DNA of 64,000 nucleotides from Mercurialis annua (lineage: Eukaryota > Streptophyta > Magnoliopsida > Malpighiales > Euphorbiaceae). The notes below the pieces were generated by a model. It was given only the letters and a program-made list of their open reading frames with translations. It was not told where the DNA came from and searched no databases. Location of the stretch: NCBI RefSeq assembly GCF_937616625.2, contig NC_065575.1:24166001-24230000 (forward strand), written 5' to 3'. Positions 10,893 through 23,730 of the stretch are shown here, piece after piece (the first letter of the stretch is position 1; each line of letters begins with the position of its first letter). Both the position numbers and the translations under genes were made by a program.

Positions 10893-11880
10893 ATAAACGT
10901 CACGAAACAAAACCAAATGTTTCACCTTTTTAGCGATTTAAGCCAAACGTTTACAAACGTTACGGAACAAAAAGAAACGTTTCCCATTTTTAGCGTAAGC
11001 CAAGCGTTTACAAACGTTACAAAACAAATCCAAAGTTTCACCTTTTTAGCGATTTAAGCCAAACATTTACAAACGTTCCGAAACAAAATTACGAAACAAA
11101 TCCAAACGTTTCACCTTTTTAGCGATTTAAGCCAAACGTTTATAAACGTTACGAAACAAATCCAAATGTTTTACCTTTTTAACGATTTATGCCAAACGTT
11201 TACAAAGGTTATGAAACAAAATCAAATGTTTCACCTTTTTTCGATTTAAGCCAAACGTATAAAAACGTTACAAAAAAAATTCAAACATTTCTCCTTTTTA
11301 GCGATTTAAGCCGAACGTTTACGAAACAAATCAAATTACTCCCCATTTTAGCGATTTAAGCCAAACGTTTACAAACGTTATGAAATAAATCCAAACGTTT
11401 CACCTTTTTAGCAATTTAAGCCAAACGTTTACAAACATTACGAAACAAATCCAAATGTTTACCCATTTTAGCAATTTAAGCCAAACGTTTACAAACGTTA
11501 CGAAACAAATCCAAACATTTCATCTTTTTAGCGATTTAAGCCAAATGTTTACAAACGTTACGAAACAAATCCAAACGTTTCACCTTTTTAGCGATTGAAG
11601 CCAAACGTTTACAAATGCTGCGAAACAAATCCAAACATTTCACCTTTTTAGCGATTTAAGCCAAACGTTTACAAACGCTACGAAACAAATCCAAGCGTTT
11701 CCCCTTTTTAGCAATTTAAGCCAAACGTTTACAAACTCTACGAAACAAATACAAATGTTTCACCTTATTAGCGATTTTAGTCAAACGTTTACAAACGTTA
11801 CGAAACAAATCCAAACATTTCCCCTTTTTAGCGATTGAAGCCAAAAGTTTACAAATGTTACGAAACAAATCCAAGCGTTT
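10893..11880 (-). repeat. 60-bp satellite array 4 (reverse orientation)
   Basis: About 16 units on the opposite strand from arrays 1-3, reading AAACGTTTCACC, TTTTTAGCGATTTAAGCC and AAACGTTTACAAACGTTACG on the plus strand. It abuts the LTR terminus on the left and is cut off inside a unit at about 11880 by a copia remnant. Confidence 0.95.
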
Positions 11881-12960
11881 TGATAAAGCCGTAAAGAGCA
11901 CAAATTTAATAAGATGATTAACCGAATGTTTACAAGAAGGTTAGTGGGAGCATACTCACTTTCGTGATCTTGTATGAAGATAACATATTACTAATAAATA
12001 ATAATATCGTAATGTGAACTTCTGTAAAACTTTGGTTTATATAGTACGTACTCTATTAAAGACCTTGGAGAGGTAGCCTAAATTATAAGTATTAGACTCT
12101 ATGGATATAGATCTAAGAGAATAATTGGTTTCTCGTAAAGGCTCATCTTAGAAAAGATGTTGATGTAGTTCATTATTGAAGTTATAAGAGAGGATTGATA
12201 CTAGTTAGGCATGAATTCTTCTTTCAAAGAAAAAAGATTCCGAGACTTCTGAAGAAAGAAAGAATCTAGCAAAGATACCACAGGCTTTCGCAATTGGTAG
12301 TCTGATGTATGTGTTGTCACTTACAAAGCTAGAAATTGTCTATGCGGTTAGTGGGACTAATCGGTTTCAATCCAATCCATGTTGAGAACATTGGATGGTT
12401 GTTAAGGATATCTTTAAGTACTTTTGAAGAACTAAAGATATGGTATTAACAAATGGATAACGATTTTTTAAGTAGACCGTTTTACAGATTATGATTAATA
12501 ATCATATATGGATAATAGAGAGTCTATCTCCGGATTCATATTTATCTATAATGAAGGAGTAGTGAGCTAGAAGTGTTCTAAGTAAGAATCAACTCCAGAT
12601 TCCATTATAGAAGCCGAATATATTATGACATTAGATGTCGTAATAGAAGGTGCTTGGATAAATTAGTTCGTAATTGAACCAAATACGGTTTTCTTCCATT
12701 AAATCGACAGTTCCTCTTTTATGCGACCACAATGGTGCTACTGCCCTAGCAAAAGAAACTGGGTCTCACAACTTATCCGAACATAAGGAAAGGCATTATC
12801 ATATTAGCTAAAGAAATTGTTGTAAAGAGAAAATTGTTTCTCTAAAAGATATCATTAGCCAATAACACGGCTGACCCACTGACAAAGCTTATGACTTAGA
12901 GTCATTAAGATTTACATCTTGTGAAGATGGGGCGTATATATAGTTGTCAATGGAACTAGT
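11881..12960 (+). pseudogene. Ty1/copia pol 3' remnant (RT-RNase H)
   Basis: Heavily decayed end of a copia polyprotein. In-frame pieces recognisable by hand include a DNILLINN-like relic of the RT YVDD region near 11970-12000, ETSEERKNLAKIP...AIGSLMYV near 12248-12320, HWMVVKDIFKYF.RTKDM near 12390-12445, SISGFIF...IIEAEYI near 12515-12615 (RNase H), NGATALAKETGSH near 12735-12770 and ANNTADPLTKLMT near 12855-12895. Multiple stop codons and frameshifts separate them. The order and spacing match the C-terminal third of plant copia Pol. It continues into a polypurine tract and LTR on the same strand. Gag, protease, integrase and the 5' LTR are absent. Confidence 0.85.
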
Positions 12961-12962
12961 GC

Positions 12963-12973
12963 AAGTGGGAGAT
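12963..12973 (+). promoter_or_regulatory. Copia polypurine tract
   Basis: AAGTGGGAGAT immediately precedes the LTR start TGTTAG. This is the expected place and composition for priming of plus-strand DNA synthesis. Confidence 0.8.
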
Positions 12974-14166
12974 TGTTAGTTGTATGTGCCCTAGGGCCAT
13001 TTAATCGTGTATATTTGTAGAACTAATCCCAATGGAAAAAGATATATATGTTTTATTTGAACTAAGTGTCTCATCAACTAAGTGTTCATTTATTACGTAT
13101 TGTCCTAATCATATTGTGATAGAATCTATTCTTAAGGTGTTAAGAATATGAGTGAAAGATTCTATAATATAAGTGATCTAAATAACCGTTCACGATCGAT
13201 GGGGTCCTACGAATAAGAGCATCGCATTATCCCGGAAAGATCGTCACCTCTATTTATTCTCCTAATTAGTAAAGAGTTACTAATTACAGGAAGTAGTGAG
13301 TCTCATACTACTTGATGGAGATCAGAATAAACATGTGAACACTCAAGGGGGTTGAGTGAGTCGAACAAGTGACGCTAGATTACTTATACATGGTATTTCA
13401 TCAAAGTCAATTTAATGTCATCTAGTTCATAATTATACATATGTCCTTTGACTTGCGGTGACACTATCTTGTATATAGGTGATGAGAGTTTGATACTCCT
13501 TGTCCCTAGATCTTTCATGAGCTAGGGTCGCGGGATGTGTTGGCAATAGTTAGTTTTATACAAAGATAGGGGTTTAACCTAGAAAGGATTCGTCACTCCG
13601 GATGAACGGAGATAAGATTCTATACTATCTCGAATTGTTCTTGATGGATGATAAAACCTGCGCAGGTGTATATGACTTATTTAGAAAGTTGTTTCTAGTG
13701 GAAGTCATATTTATCAAGAATAAGAACTGAGAAATGAGGTCATATGATCAAGACAAACAGTGTTTGACTTCACTCTGACACTAGTCGAGATCAGAATCTT
13801 AGATGAAGGGAATTTTGAGTGTACGGTAATTATGAACATTGGTTCATAAAGAATGCATCGAAACATTCATATCTATTTGGGGATCGTGATATGTTGCTAG
13901 ACGTCACTCTCGATCTACGAGAATTAATAATTAATTGAATTTAATTATTAAATATAAGAAAGGCGTTTCTTATGACTCTCGTTGCCATGTAGATGTGAAC
14001 CTAGTTAGTCACACACAATAGGGTGTGCAACCGATTGAGTTTACGAGAGATCGATTTCATATAGATACTAGCATATCTCGGAAATTAATCTAAGATGATA
14101 AACAAGTATAAATTAGGGAGTTATAAATTAGTAGGCACCTAATTGTATTTTATCCAAGTTAATACG

Positions 14167-14304
14167 GTGATGTCATATGATGATTTCACGATGATGTCAT
14201 GTGATGATGTCACGATGATGTGATGCGATGATGTCATGTGATGATGTCATGATGATATCATGCGATGATGTCACGTGATGATGTCGAGTGATGAAGTCAT
14301 GTAT
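14167..14304 (+). repeat. Array of TGATGTCA words in copia U3
   Basis: About ten copies of TGATGTCA or close variants. In the inverted copy at 25431-25566 the array resolves into an approximately 24-bp repeat of GTGACATCATC plus ACATGACATCATC. The word is close to the bZIP/CRE-like site TGACGTCA, and the array sits about 215-350 bp upstream of the TATA box, so a role as an LTR enhancer is plausible but inferred. Confidence 0.7.
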
Positions 14305-14312
14305 GTCTCTTT

Positions 14313-14500
14313 GTGTGACACCTAGAATCCGACATGTCAGAAGGTGGCAACACCTATGCTTGATGTGTGACACCTAGCATGTGATGTGTCAGATGGTGGC
14401 AACACCTATGCTTGGTGTGTGACACCTAGCATGTGAGGTGTCGAATGGTGGCAACACCTTTGCTTGGTGTGTGACACTTAGCATATGAGGTGTTAGAGTT
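14313..14500 (+). repeat. 52-bp tandem repeat in copia U3
   Basis: Units start GTGTGACACCTAGCATGTGA at 14313, 14365, 14417 and 14469, exactly 52 bp apart; the fourth is partial. Each contains GGTGGCAACACC. The inverted LTR carries the same repeat at about 25230-25430. It lies between the TGATGTCA array and the TATA box. Confidence 0.9.
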
Positions 14501-14517
14501 TCATACAAACTCTTGCC

Positions 14518-14525
14518 TATAAATA
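14518..14525 (+). promoter_or_regulatory. TATA box of copia LTR
   Basis: TATAAATA in the context CTTGCCTATAAATAGAGG, about 1545 bp into the LTR. The inverted LTR conserves it at 25209-25216. Transcription would start about 30 bp downstream, placing the R region near 14550. Confidence 0.7.
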
Positions 14526-17500
14526 GAGGTTGCCTTTGCTCATTCTAAAAAACATCACACTTAAGAGAGCATATTTGAAAGAGTTCAAGTAGTCATCAAT
14601 CATAGAAAAGCTTGGCAAAAGTTTTTCATACATCCGAGTAAAGACGTAATCGCGGCGAGAGTTTGAGCTTAGGGTTGCTCGGCAAGAGGAACTCTTGCAG
14701 ATTACTTCAAGGCCAGGATTAGATCAGACGCATACTAGTGTGGACGAGCTTGAGGTCGCCGTACTATCGGGACTACAAGAATCGTTGGAGAATCGACATA
14801 GGTATTCTTCTTACGATTTCTAGATGCGTGCTTTAATTATTAGATGATACGACGATCCATTTGTTATTGATATGATCAATTTCTGGATTCGGATTGTTGG
14901 AATTCCAATTTTGACTTAAAAAAAAAGATCCGGACCCTCGCGTCCCGCTGCGCCAACAACAAATCCAATTCCAAATGTTTAAAACGTTACGAAACAAATC
15001 CAAACATGAAAAGGTGAAACGATTTGGGAAACGTTTACAAACGTTACGAAACAAAATAAAATGTTTCCCATTTTTATCGATTTGGGTCAAACATTTTAAA
15101 CTTTACAAAACAAAACCAAACGTTTCACCTTTTTAGCAATTTAAGCCAAATGTTTACAAACGTTACGAAACAAATCCAAACTTTTCACCTTTTTAGCAAT
15201 TTAAGAAAAATGTTTACAAATGTTACGAAACAAATCCATACGTTTCACCATTTTTATCAATTTAAGCCAAACGTTTACAAACGTTGCGAAACAAATCCAC
15301 ACGTTTCACCTTTTTAGCGATTTAAGCCAAACGTTTACAAACGTTACGAAACAAATCCAAACATTTCCCCATTTAAACGATTTAAGCCAAACATTTATAA
15401 AGTTACGAAACAGATCCAAATGTTTCTTCTTTTTAGGGATATAAGCCAAATGTTTACAAACGTTACGAAACAAATCCAAGTGTTTCACCTTTTTAGAAGT
15501 TTATGCCAAACATTTATAAACGTTACGAACAAATCCAAGTGTTTAACCTTTTTAGCGATTGAAGCCAAACGTTTACAAACGTTACAAAACAAATTCTAAC
15601 GTTTGCCCATTTTAGCGATTTAAGCCAAACGTTTAAAACGTTACTAAACAAATCCTAACATTTCACCTTTTTAGCGATTTAAGCCGAACGTTTACAAAAG
15701 TTACGAAACAAAACCAAATGTTTCACAATTTTAGCTATTTAAGCTGAACGTTTGCAATTTGTTACGAAACAAATCCAAACGTTTCACCTTTTTAGCAATT
15801 TAAGCCAAACATTTACAAAAGTTACGAAACAAATATAAACGTTTCACCTTTTTAGCTATTTAAGCCAAACGTTTACAAACGTTACGAAACAAATCGAAGC
15901 GTTTCACCTTTTTAGCAATTTAAGCCAAACATTTACAAACGTTACGAAAGAAATTCAAACGTTTCCCCATTTGAGCAATTTAAGCCAAACGTTTAAAATG
16001 TTACGAAAAAAATCCTAACGTTTCACCTTTTTTGCGATTTAAGCCGAACGTTTACAAATGTTACGAAATAAATGCAAATGTTTCACCATTTTAGCGATTT
16101 AAGGTGAACGTTTACAAACATTACGAAAAAAAACTAAATGTTTCCTCATTTTAGCATTTTAAGCCGAACGTTTACATACGTTACGAAACAGATCCAAGGG
16201 TTTCCCCATTTTAGCGGTTTAAGCCAAACGTTTACAAACGTTACGAAACAAATCCAAACGTTTCCCTTTCTAGCGATTTAAAACAAACATTTATAAACGT
16301 TACAAAACAAATCCAAATGTTTCACCTTTTTTACAATTTAAGCCAAATGATTACAAACGTTAAGAATAAAATCCTAACGTTTCACATTTTTAGCAATTTA
16401 AGCTAAACGTTTACAAACGCTACAAAACAAATCCAGACGTTTCCCCTTTTTATCGATATAAGCCATAAATTTATAAACGTTACGAAACAAATCCAAACAT
16501 TTCACCTATTTATAGAATTAAGCCAAATGTTTACAAACGTTACGAAACAAATCCAAGAGTTTCAACTTTTTTAGCGATTAAAGCCAAACGTTTACAAATG
16601 TTACGAAACAAATCCAAACTTTCCCCATTTTAGCGATATAAGCAAAATGTTAACAAACGTTACGAAACAAATCAAAATGTTTCACCTCTTTAGCGATTTC
16701 AGCCAAACATTTTAAAATGTTATGAAACAAATCCAAACGTTTCCCCTTTTTAGCGATTTAAGCCAAACATTTACAAACGTTACGAAACAAATCCAAATGT
16801 TTCACCTTTTTAGAATTTTAAGCGAAACATTTACAAGCATTACGAAACAAATCCAAACGTTTTGAAACAAATCCAAACGTTTACAAACGCTACGAAACAA
16901 ATCCAAACGTTTGATATTTTTAGCAATTAAAGCCAAACGTTTATAAACGGTACGAAACAAATCCAAAGGTTTCACCTTTTTAGTGATTTAATTCAAACGC
17001 TTACAAACTTTACAAAATAAATTCAAATGTTTTCCCATTTTAGCAATTTAAGCCACACATTTAAAACGTTACGAAACAAATCCTAATATTTCACCTTTTT
17101 AGCGATTTAAGCTAAACGTTTACAAACGTTTCGAAATAAAACCAAACGTTCCCCATTTTAACGATTTAAGCCAAACATTTACAAACTTTACGAAACAAAA
17201 CCAAGCGTTTCATCTTTTTAGCAATTTAAGCAAAACGTTAACAAACTTTACGAAACAAATCAAAACGTTTCACCTTTTTAGCGATTTAAGCCAAACGTTT
17301 ACAAACGTTATGAAACAAATCCAAGCGTTTCACCTTTTTTGCGATTTAAGTGAAACATTTACAAACGATACTAAACAAATCCAAGCGTTTTACCTTTTTA
17401 GGAATTTAACCTAAATGTTTACAAATGTTTCAAAACAAATCAAAATGTTTCACATTTTTAGCAATATAAGCCAAACGTTTACAAATGTTACGAAACAAAT

Positions 17501-17854
17501 CCAAGCGTTTCACCTTTTTAGAAATTTAAGCGTAACAGTTACAAATATTACGAAACAAATCCAAACGTTTTGAAAAAAATCCAAACGTTTACAAACGCTA
17601 CGAAACAAATCCAAACGTTTGATCTTATTAGCAATTTAAGCCAAACGTTTATAAACGGTACGAAACAAATCCAAATTTTTCACGTTTTTAGCAATTTAAG
17701 CCAAACGTTTACAAACGTTACAAAACAAATTCAAATGTTTCCCCTTTTTAGCAATTTAAGCCAAACGTTTACAAACGTTACGAAACAAAAACAATTGTTT
17801 CACCTTTTTAGCAATTTAAGCCAAACGCTTACAAACGTTACGAAAGAAATCCAA

Positions 17855-20460
17855 ACGTTCCAATTTAAGCCAAACGTTTACCAACGTTATGAAACAAATC
17901 CAAACATTTCACCTTTTTAGAGATTTTAGTAAAACGTTTATAAACGTTACGGCTTAAATCGCTAAAAACGTGAAACGTTTGGATTTGTTTCGTAACGTTT
18001 TAAACGTTTGGTTTTGTTTCATAACCTTACAAAACCAAACGTTTCACATTTTTAGCAATTTAAACCAAACATTTACAAATGTTACGAAACAAATTCAAAC
18101 GTTTCACCTTTTTCGCGATTTAAGCCAAACGTTTACAAATGTTATGAAACAAATCCAAACGTTTCCCCATTTTAGCGATTGAAGCTAAATGTTTAAAACG
18201 TTACGAAACAAATCCAAACGTTTCACCTTTTTAGCGATTTGAGCCAAATATTTACAAACGTTACGAAACAAATCCAAATGTTTCACCTTTATAGCGATTT
18301 AAACCAAACGTTTACAAACGATACGAAACAAATCCAAGCGTTTCACCTTTTTAACAATTTAAGCCAAACATATACAAACATTACGAAAAAAATCACAACG
18401 TTTCCCCTTCCTTAGCAATTTAAGCCAAACGTTTACAAAATTTACGTAACAAATCCAAACGTTTCCCCTTTTTAAAGATTTAAGCCAAACGTTCACAAAC
18501 GTTACGAAACAAATCCAAAAGTTTCACCTTTTTAGTGATTTAAGCCAAATGTTTACAAACGTTACGAAACAAATCCAAGCGTTTCACCTTTTTAGCAATT
18601 GAAGCCAAACGTTTACAAACGTTACAAAACAAATCCAAACGTTTCCCCTTTTTACCGATTAAAGTCAAACATTTACAAACATTACGAAAAAAATTTAAAT
18701 GTTCCCAATTTTAGCGATTTAAGACAAACGTTTAAACGTTACAAAAAAAATCCTAATATTTCACATTTTTACCGATTTAAGTCGAACGTTTACAAACGTT
18801 ACGAAACAAAACCAAACATTTCCCTATTTTAGCGATATAAGCCATACGTTTACAAACGTTACGAATCAAATCCAAACGTTTCCCCATTTTAGCGATTTAG
18901 TCCAAACGTTTACAAATACTACGAAATAAATCCAAACGTTTCCCCTGTTTAGCGATTTAAGCCAAACGTTTACAAACGTTACAAATAAAATCCAAACGTT
19001 TCACATTTTTAGCAATTGAAGCCAAACGTTTACAAACGTTATAAATTAAATCCAAATGTTTCCCCATTTTAGTGATTTAAGCCAAACGTTTACAAACGTT
19101 ACGAAACAAATCCAAACGTTTCACCTTTTTATCGATTTAAGCCAAACGTTTACAAACGTTACGAAACAAATCAAAGCGTTTCACCTTATTAGTAATTAAA
19201 GACAAAAGTTTACAAACATTACGAAACAAATCCAAACGTTTCCTCTTTTTATCGATTTAAGTGAAATGTTTACAAACGTTACGAAACCAATTTAAATATT
19301 TCGCAATTTTAGCGATTTAAGCCAAACGTTTAAAACGTTACGAAATTAATCCTAATGTTTTACCTTTTTAGCGATTTAAGCCAAATGTTTACAAATGTTA
19401 CGAATTAAATCCAAACGTTTCCCCATTTTAGCGATTTAAGCCAAACGTTTACAAATGTTACGAAAAAATCTAAACGTTTCCCCGTTTTATCGATTTATAC
19501 CAAACGTTTATTAACGTTACGAAACAAATCCAAACGTTTCACCTTTTTAGCGATTTAAGCCAAATGTTTACAAACGTTACGAAACAAATCCAAACGTTTC
19601 ATATTTATAGCAATTTAAGCCAAACATTTCTAAATAAATCCAAACGTTTCACCTTTTTAGCGATTTAAGCCAAACGTTTACAAACATTATGAAATATAAC
19701 CAATCGTTTCGCTTTTTTACCGATTTAAGCCAAACGTTTACAAACGATACGAAACAAATTTAAATGTTTCCCAATTTTAGCGATTTAAGCCAAACGTTTA
19801 AAACGTTACGAAACAAATCCTAATGTTTCACCTTTTTAGCGATTTAAGCCTTACGTTTACAAACGTTACGAAACAAAACCAAACATTTCCCCATTTTAGC
19901 GATTTAAGCCAAACGTTTACAAACGTTACGAATCACATCCAAACGTTTCCCCATTTTAGCGATATAAGCCAAACCTTTACAAATGTTACGAAAAAAATCC
20001 AAACGTTTCCCCTTTTTATCGATTTATACCAAACGTTTATAAATGTTACGAAACAAATCCAAACGTTTCACCTTTTTAGCGATTTAAGCCAAACGTTTAC
20101 AAACGTTACGAAACAAATCCAAACGTTTCACATTTTTAGCGATATAAGCCAAACGTTTCGAAACAAATCAAATAGTTTCCCCATTTTAGCAATTTAAGCC
20201 AAACGTTTAAAACATTTGGAAAGAAATCCAAACGTTTCCCCTTTTTAGCGATTTAAGCCAAATGTCTAAAAACATTACGAAACATAACCAAACGTTTCCC
20301 CTTTTTAGTGATTTAAGCCAAACGTTTACAAACATTACGAATAAAATCCAAACGTTTCACATTTTTTAGCAATTTAAGCCAAACGTTTACAAACGTTATT
20401 AAACAAATCCAAATGTTTCCCCATTTTAGCGATTTAAGCCAAACGTTTACAAATATTACG
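17855..20460 (-). repeat. Higher-order satellite duplication, copy 1
   Basis: Shares unit-by-unit variants with 21130-23730. The offset is about 3.275 kb at the flipped island and at 18599/21874, about 3.56 kb from 18970 to 19460, about 3.62 kb near 19690, and about 3.265 kb again near 20150-20400. The changes indicate gains or losses of whole units after duplication. Confidence 0.8.
17951..18025 (+). repeat. Strand-flipped satellite island, copy 1
   Basis: About 75 bp in direct orientation (GGCTTAAATCGCTAAAAACG followed by GTGAAACGTTTGGATTTG) within the reverse array. Repeated almost exactly at 21226-21301. Confidence 0.85.
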
Positions 20461-21129
20461 AAACAAATCCAAACGTTTCACCTTTTTATCGATTAAAGCC
20501 AAACGTTTACAAACGTTAGGAAACAAATCCAAGTGTTTCACCTTTTTAGCAATTGAAGCCAATCGTTTACAAACGTTACGAAACAAATCCAAACGATTAA
20601 CCTTTTTACCGATTTAAGCCAAACGTTTACAAACGTTACGAAAAAAAATTTAAATGTTACCCAGTTTTGGCGATTTAAGCCAAACGTTTAAAATGTTACG
20701 AAACAAATCCTAATGTTTCACCTTTTTAGAGATTTAAGCCGAACGTTTACAAACGTTACGAAACAAAACCAAATGTTTCCCCATTTTAGCGATTTAAACC
20801 AAACGATTACAAAACCTTACTAAACAAATCAAAAGGTTTCCCCATTTTAGCGATTTAAGCCAAATGTTTGCAAACGTTACGAAACAAATGTAAACGTTTC
20901 AACCTTTTTAGCCATTTAAGCCAAATGTTTACAAACGTTACGAAACAAATCCAAACATTTCACCTCTTTAGCGATTTAAGCCAAACGTTTACAAACGCTA
21001 CGAATAAAATCGAAACGTTTCACATTTTTAGCGATTTAAGCCAAACGTTTACAAATGGTACGAAAAAAATCCAAACGTTTCGGATTTTTAGCGATGCCAA
21101 ACGTTTACAAACGTTACGAAACAAATCCA

Positions 21130-23730
21130 AACGTTTCAGTTTAAGCCAAACGTTTACCAACGTTATGAAACAAATCCAAACGTTTCACCTTTTTAGAGAT
21201 TTTAGTAAAACGTTTATAAACGTTACGGCTTAAATCGCTAAAAACGTGAAACGTTTGGATTTGTTTCGTCACGTTTTAAACGTTTGGTTTTGTTTAATAA
21301 CCTTACAAAACCAAACGTTTCACTTTTTTAGCAATTTAAGCCAAACATTTACAAACGTTACGAAACAAATTCAAACATTTCACCTTTTTCGCGATTTAAG
21401 CCAAACGTTTACAAATGTTATGAAACAAATCCAAACGTTTCCCCATTTTAGCGATTGAAGCTAAATGTTTAAAACGTTACGAAACAAATCCAAACGTTTC
21501 ACCTTTTTAGCGATTTGAGCCAAATATTTACAAACGTTACGAAACAAATCCAAATGTTTCACCTTTATAGCGATTTAAACCAAACGTTTACAAACGATAC
21601 GAAACAAATCCAAGCGTTTCACCTTTTTAACAATTTAAGCCAAACATATACAAACATTACGAAAAAAATCACAACGTTTCCCCTTTTTAGCAATTTAAGC
21701 CAAACGTTTACAAAATTTACGTAACAAATCCAAACGTTTCCCCTTTTTAGAGATTTAAGCCAAACGTTCACAAACGTTACGAAACAAATCCAAAAGTTTC
21801 ACCTTTTTAGTGATTTAAGCCAAATGTTTACAAACGTTACGAAACAAATCCAAGCGTTTCACCTTTTTAGCAATTGAAGCCAAACATTTACAAACGTTAC
21901 GAAACAAATCCAAACGTTTCCCCTTTTTACCGATTAAAGCCAAACATTAACAAACGTTACGAAACAAATTTAAATGTTCCCAATTTTAGCGATTTAAGAC
22001 AAACGTTTAAACGTTACAAAACAAATCCTAATGTTTCACCTTTTTACCGATTTAAGCCGAACGTTTACAAACGTTACGAAACAAAACCAAACGTTTCCCT
22101 ATTTTAACGATATAAGCCAAACGTTTACAAACGTTACGAATCAAATCCAAACGTTTCCCCATTTTAGCGATTTAGTCCAAACGTTTACAAATACTACGAA
22201 ATAAATCCAAACATTTCCCCTTTTTATCGATTTATATCAAACGTTTACAACCGTTACGAAACAAATCCAAACGTTTCACCTTTTAAGCGATTTAAGCCAA
22301 ACGTTTACAAACGTTACGAAACAAATCCAAACGTTTCAAATTTTTAGCAATTTAAGCCAAACGTTAGGAAACAAATTTAAATGTTTCCTAATTTTAGCGA
22401 TTTAAGCCAAACGTTTAAAACATTTGGAAACAAATCCAAACGTTTTCCCTTTTAGCGATTTAAGCCAAACGTTTACAAACATTACAAAAAATAACCAAAC
22501 GTTTCCCCTGTTTAGCGATTTAAGCCAAACGTTTACAAAAGTTACAAATAAAATCCAAACGTTTCACATTTTTAGCAATTGAAGCCAAACGTTTACAAAC
22601 GTTGTAAATTAAATCCAAATGTTTCCCCATTTTAGCGATTTAAGACAAACGTTTACAAACGTTACGAAACAAATCCAAACGTTTCCCCTTTTTATCGATT
22701 TAAGCCAAATGTTTACAAACGTTACGAAACAAATCAAAGCGTTTCACCTTATTAGTAATTAAAGACAAAAGTTTACAAACGTTACGAAACAAATCCAAAC
22801 GTTTCCTCTTTTTATCGATTTAAGTGAAATGTTTACAAACGTTACGAAACCAATTTAAATATTTCTCAATTTTAGCGATTTAAGCCAAACGTTTAAAACG
22901 TTACGAAACAAATCCTAATGTTTCACCTTTTTAGCGATTTAAGCCAAATGTTTACAAATGTTACGAATTAAATCCAAACGTTTCCCCATTTTAGCGATTT
23001 AAGCCAAACGTTTACAAATGTTACGAAAAAATCTAAACGTTTCCCCGTTTTATCGATTTACACCAAACGTTTATTAACGTTACGAAACAAATCCAAACAT
23101 TTCACCTTTTTAGCGATTTAAGCCAAACGTTTACAAACGTTACGAAACAAATCCAAACGTTTCACATTTATAGCAATTTAAGCCAAACATTTCTAAAGAA
23201 ATCAAATCGTTTCCCCATTTTAGCGATTTAAGTCAAATGTTTAAAATGTTTGGAAACAAATCCAAACGTTTCCCCTTTTTAGCGATTTAAGCCAAACGTT
23301 TACAAACATTATGAAACATAACCAATCGTTTCGCCTTTTTACCGATTTAAGCCAAACGTTTACAAATGATACGAAACAAATTTAAATGTTTCCCAATTTT
23401 AGCGATTTAAGCCAAACGTTTCGAAACAAATCAAATCGTTTCCCCATTTTAGCAATTTAAGCCAAACGTTTAAAACGTTTGGAAAGAAATCAAAACGTTT
23501 CCCCTTTTTAGCGATTTAAGCCAAATGTTTAAAAACATTACGAAACATAACCAAACGTTTCCCCTTTTTAGTGATTTAAGCCAAACGTTTACAAACGTTA
23601 CGAATAAAATCCAAACGTTTCACATTTTTTAGCAATTTAAGCCAAACGTTTACAAACGTTATTAAACAAATCCAAATGTTTCTCCATTTTAGCGATTTAA
23701 GCCAAACGTTTACAAACGTTATGAAACAAA
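21130..23730 (-). repeat. Higher-order satellite duplication, copy 2
   Basis: Second copy of the 17855-20460 segment, including the flipped island and distinctive variants such as AATTTAAATATTTC and ATTTCTAAAGAAATC. It carries roughly 290 bp around 22200-22500 that copy 1 lacks. Confidence 0.8.
21226..21301 (+). repeat. Strand-flipped satellite island, copy 2
   Basis: Near-identical to the island at 17951-18025. A shared inversion breakpoint shows that the flip preceded the duplication. Confidence 0.85.

Larger units (their letters stand above)
12974..14958 (+). mobile_element. Copia 3' LTR (1985 bp)
   Basis: Starts TGTTAGTTGTATGTGCC directly after the polypurine tract and ends CTGCGCCAACA, so the termini are TGTT...AACA. 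A second copy, inverted and lacking about 250 bp of the LTR start, lies at 24764-26556. U3 contains an array of GATGATGTCA words (14167-14304), then a 52-bp tandem repeat (14313-14500), then a TATA box at 14518. Satellite begins directly at 14959, so the parent element was inserted in the satellite. The element's other half is missing at 11881. Confidence 0.9.

Noticed and set aside
14313..14500. Regularly spaced repeats resembling a CRISPR array
   Set aside because: Units are directly tandem with no unique spacers, lie in a copia LTR, and the genome is a plant.
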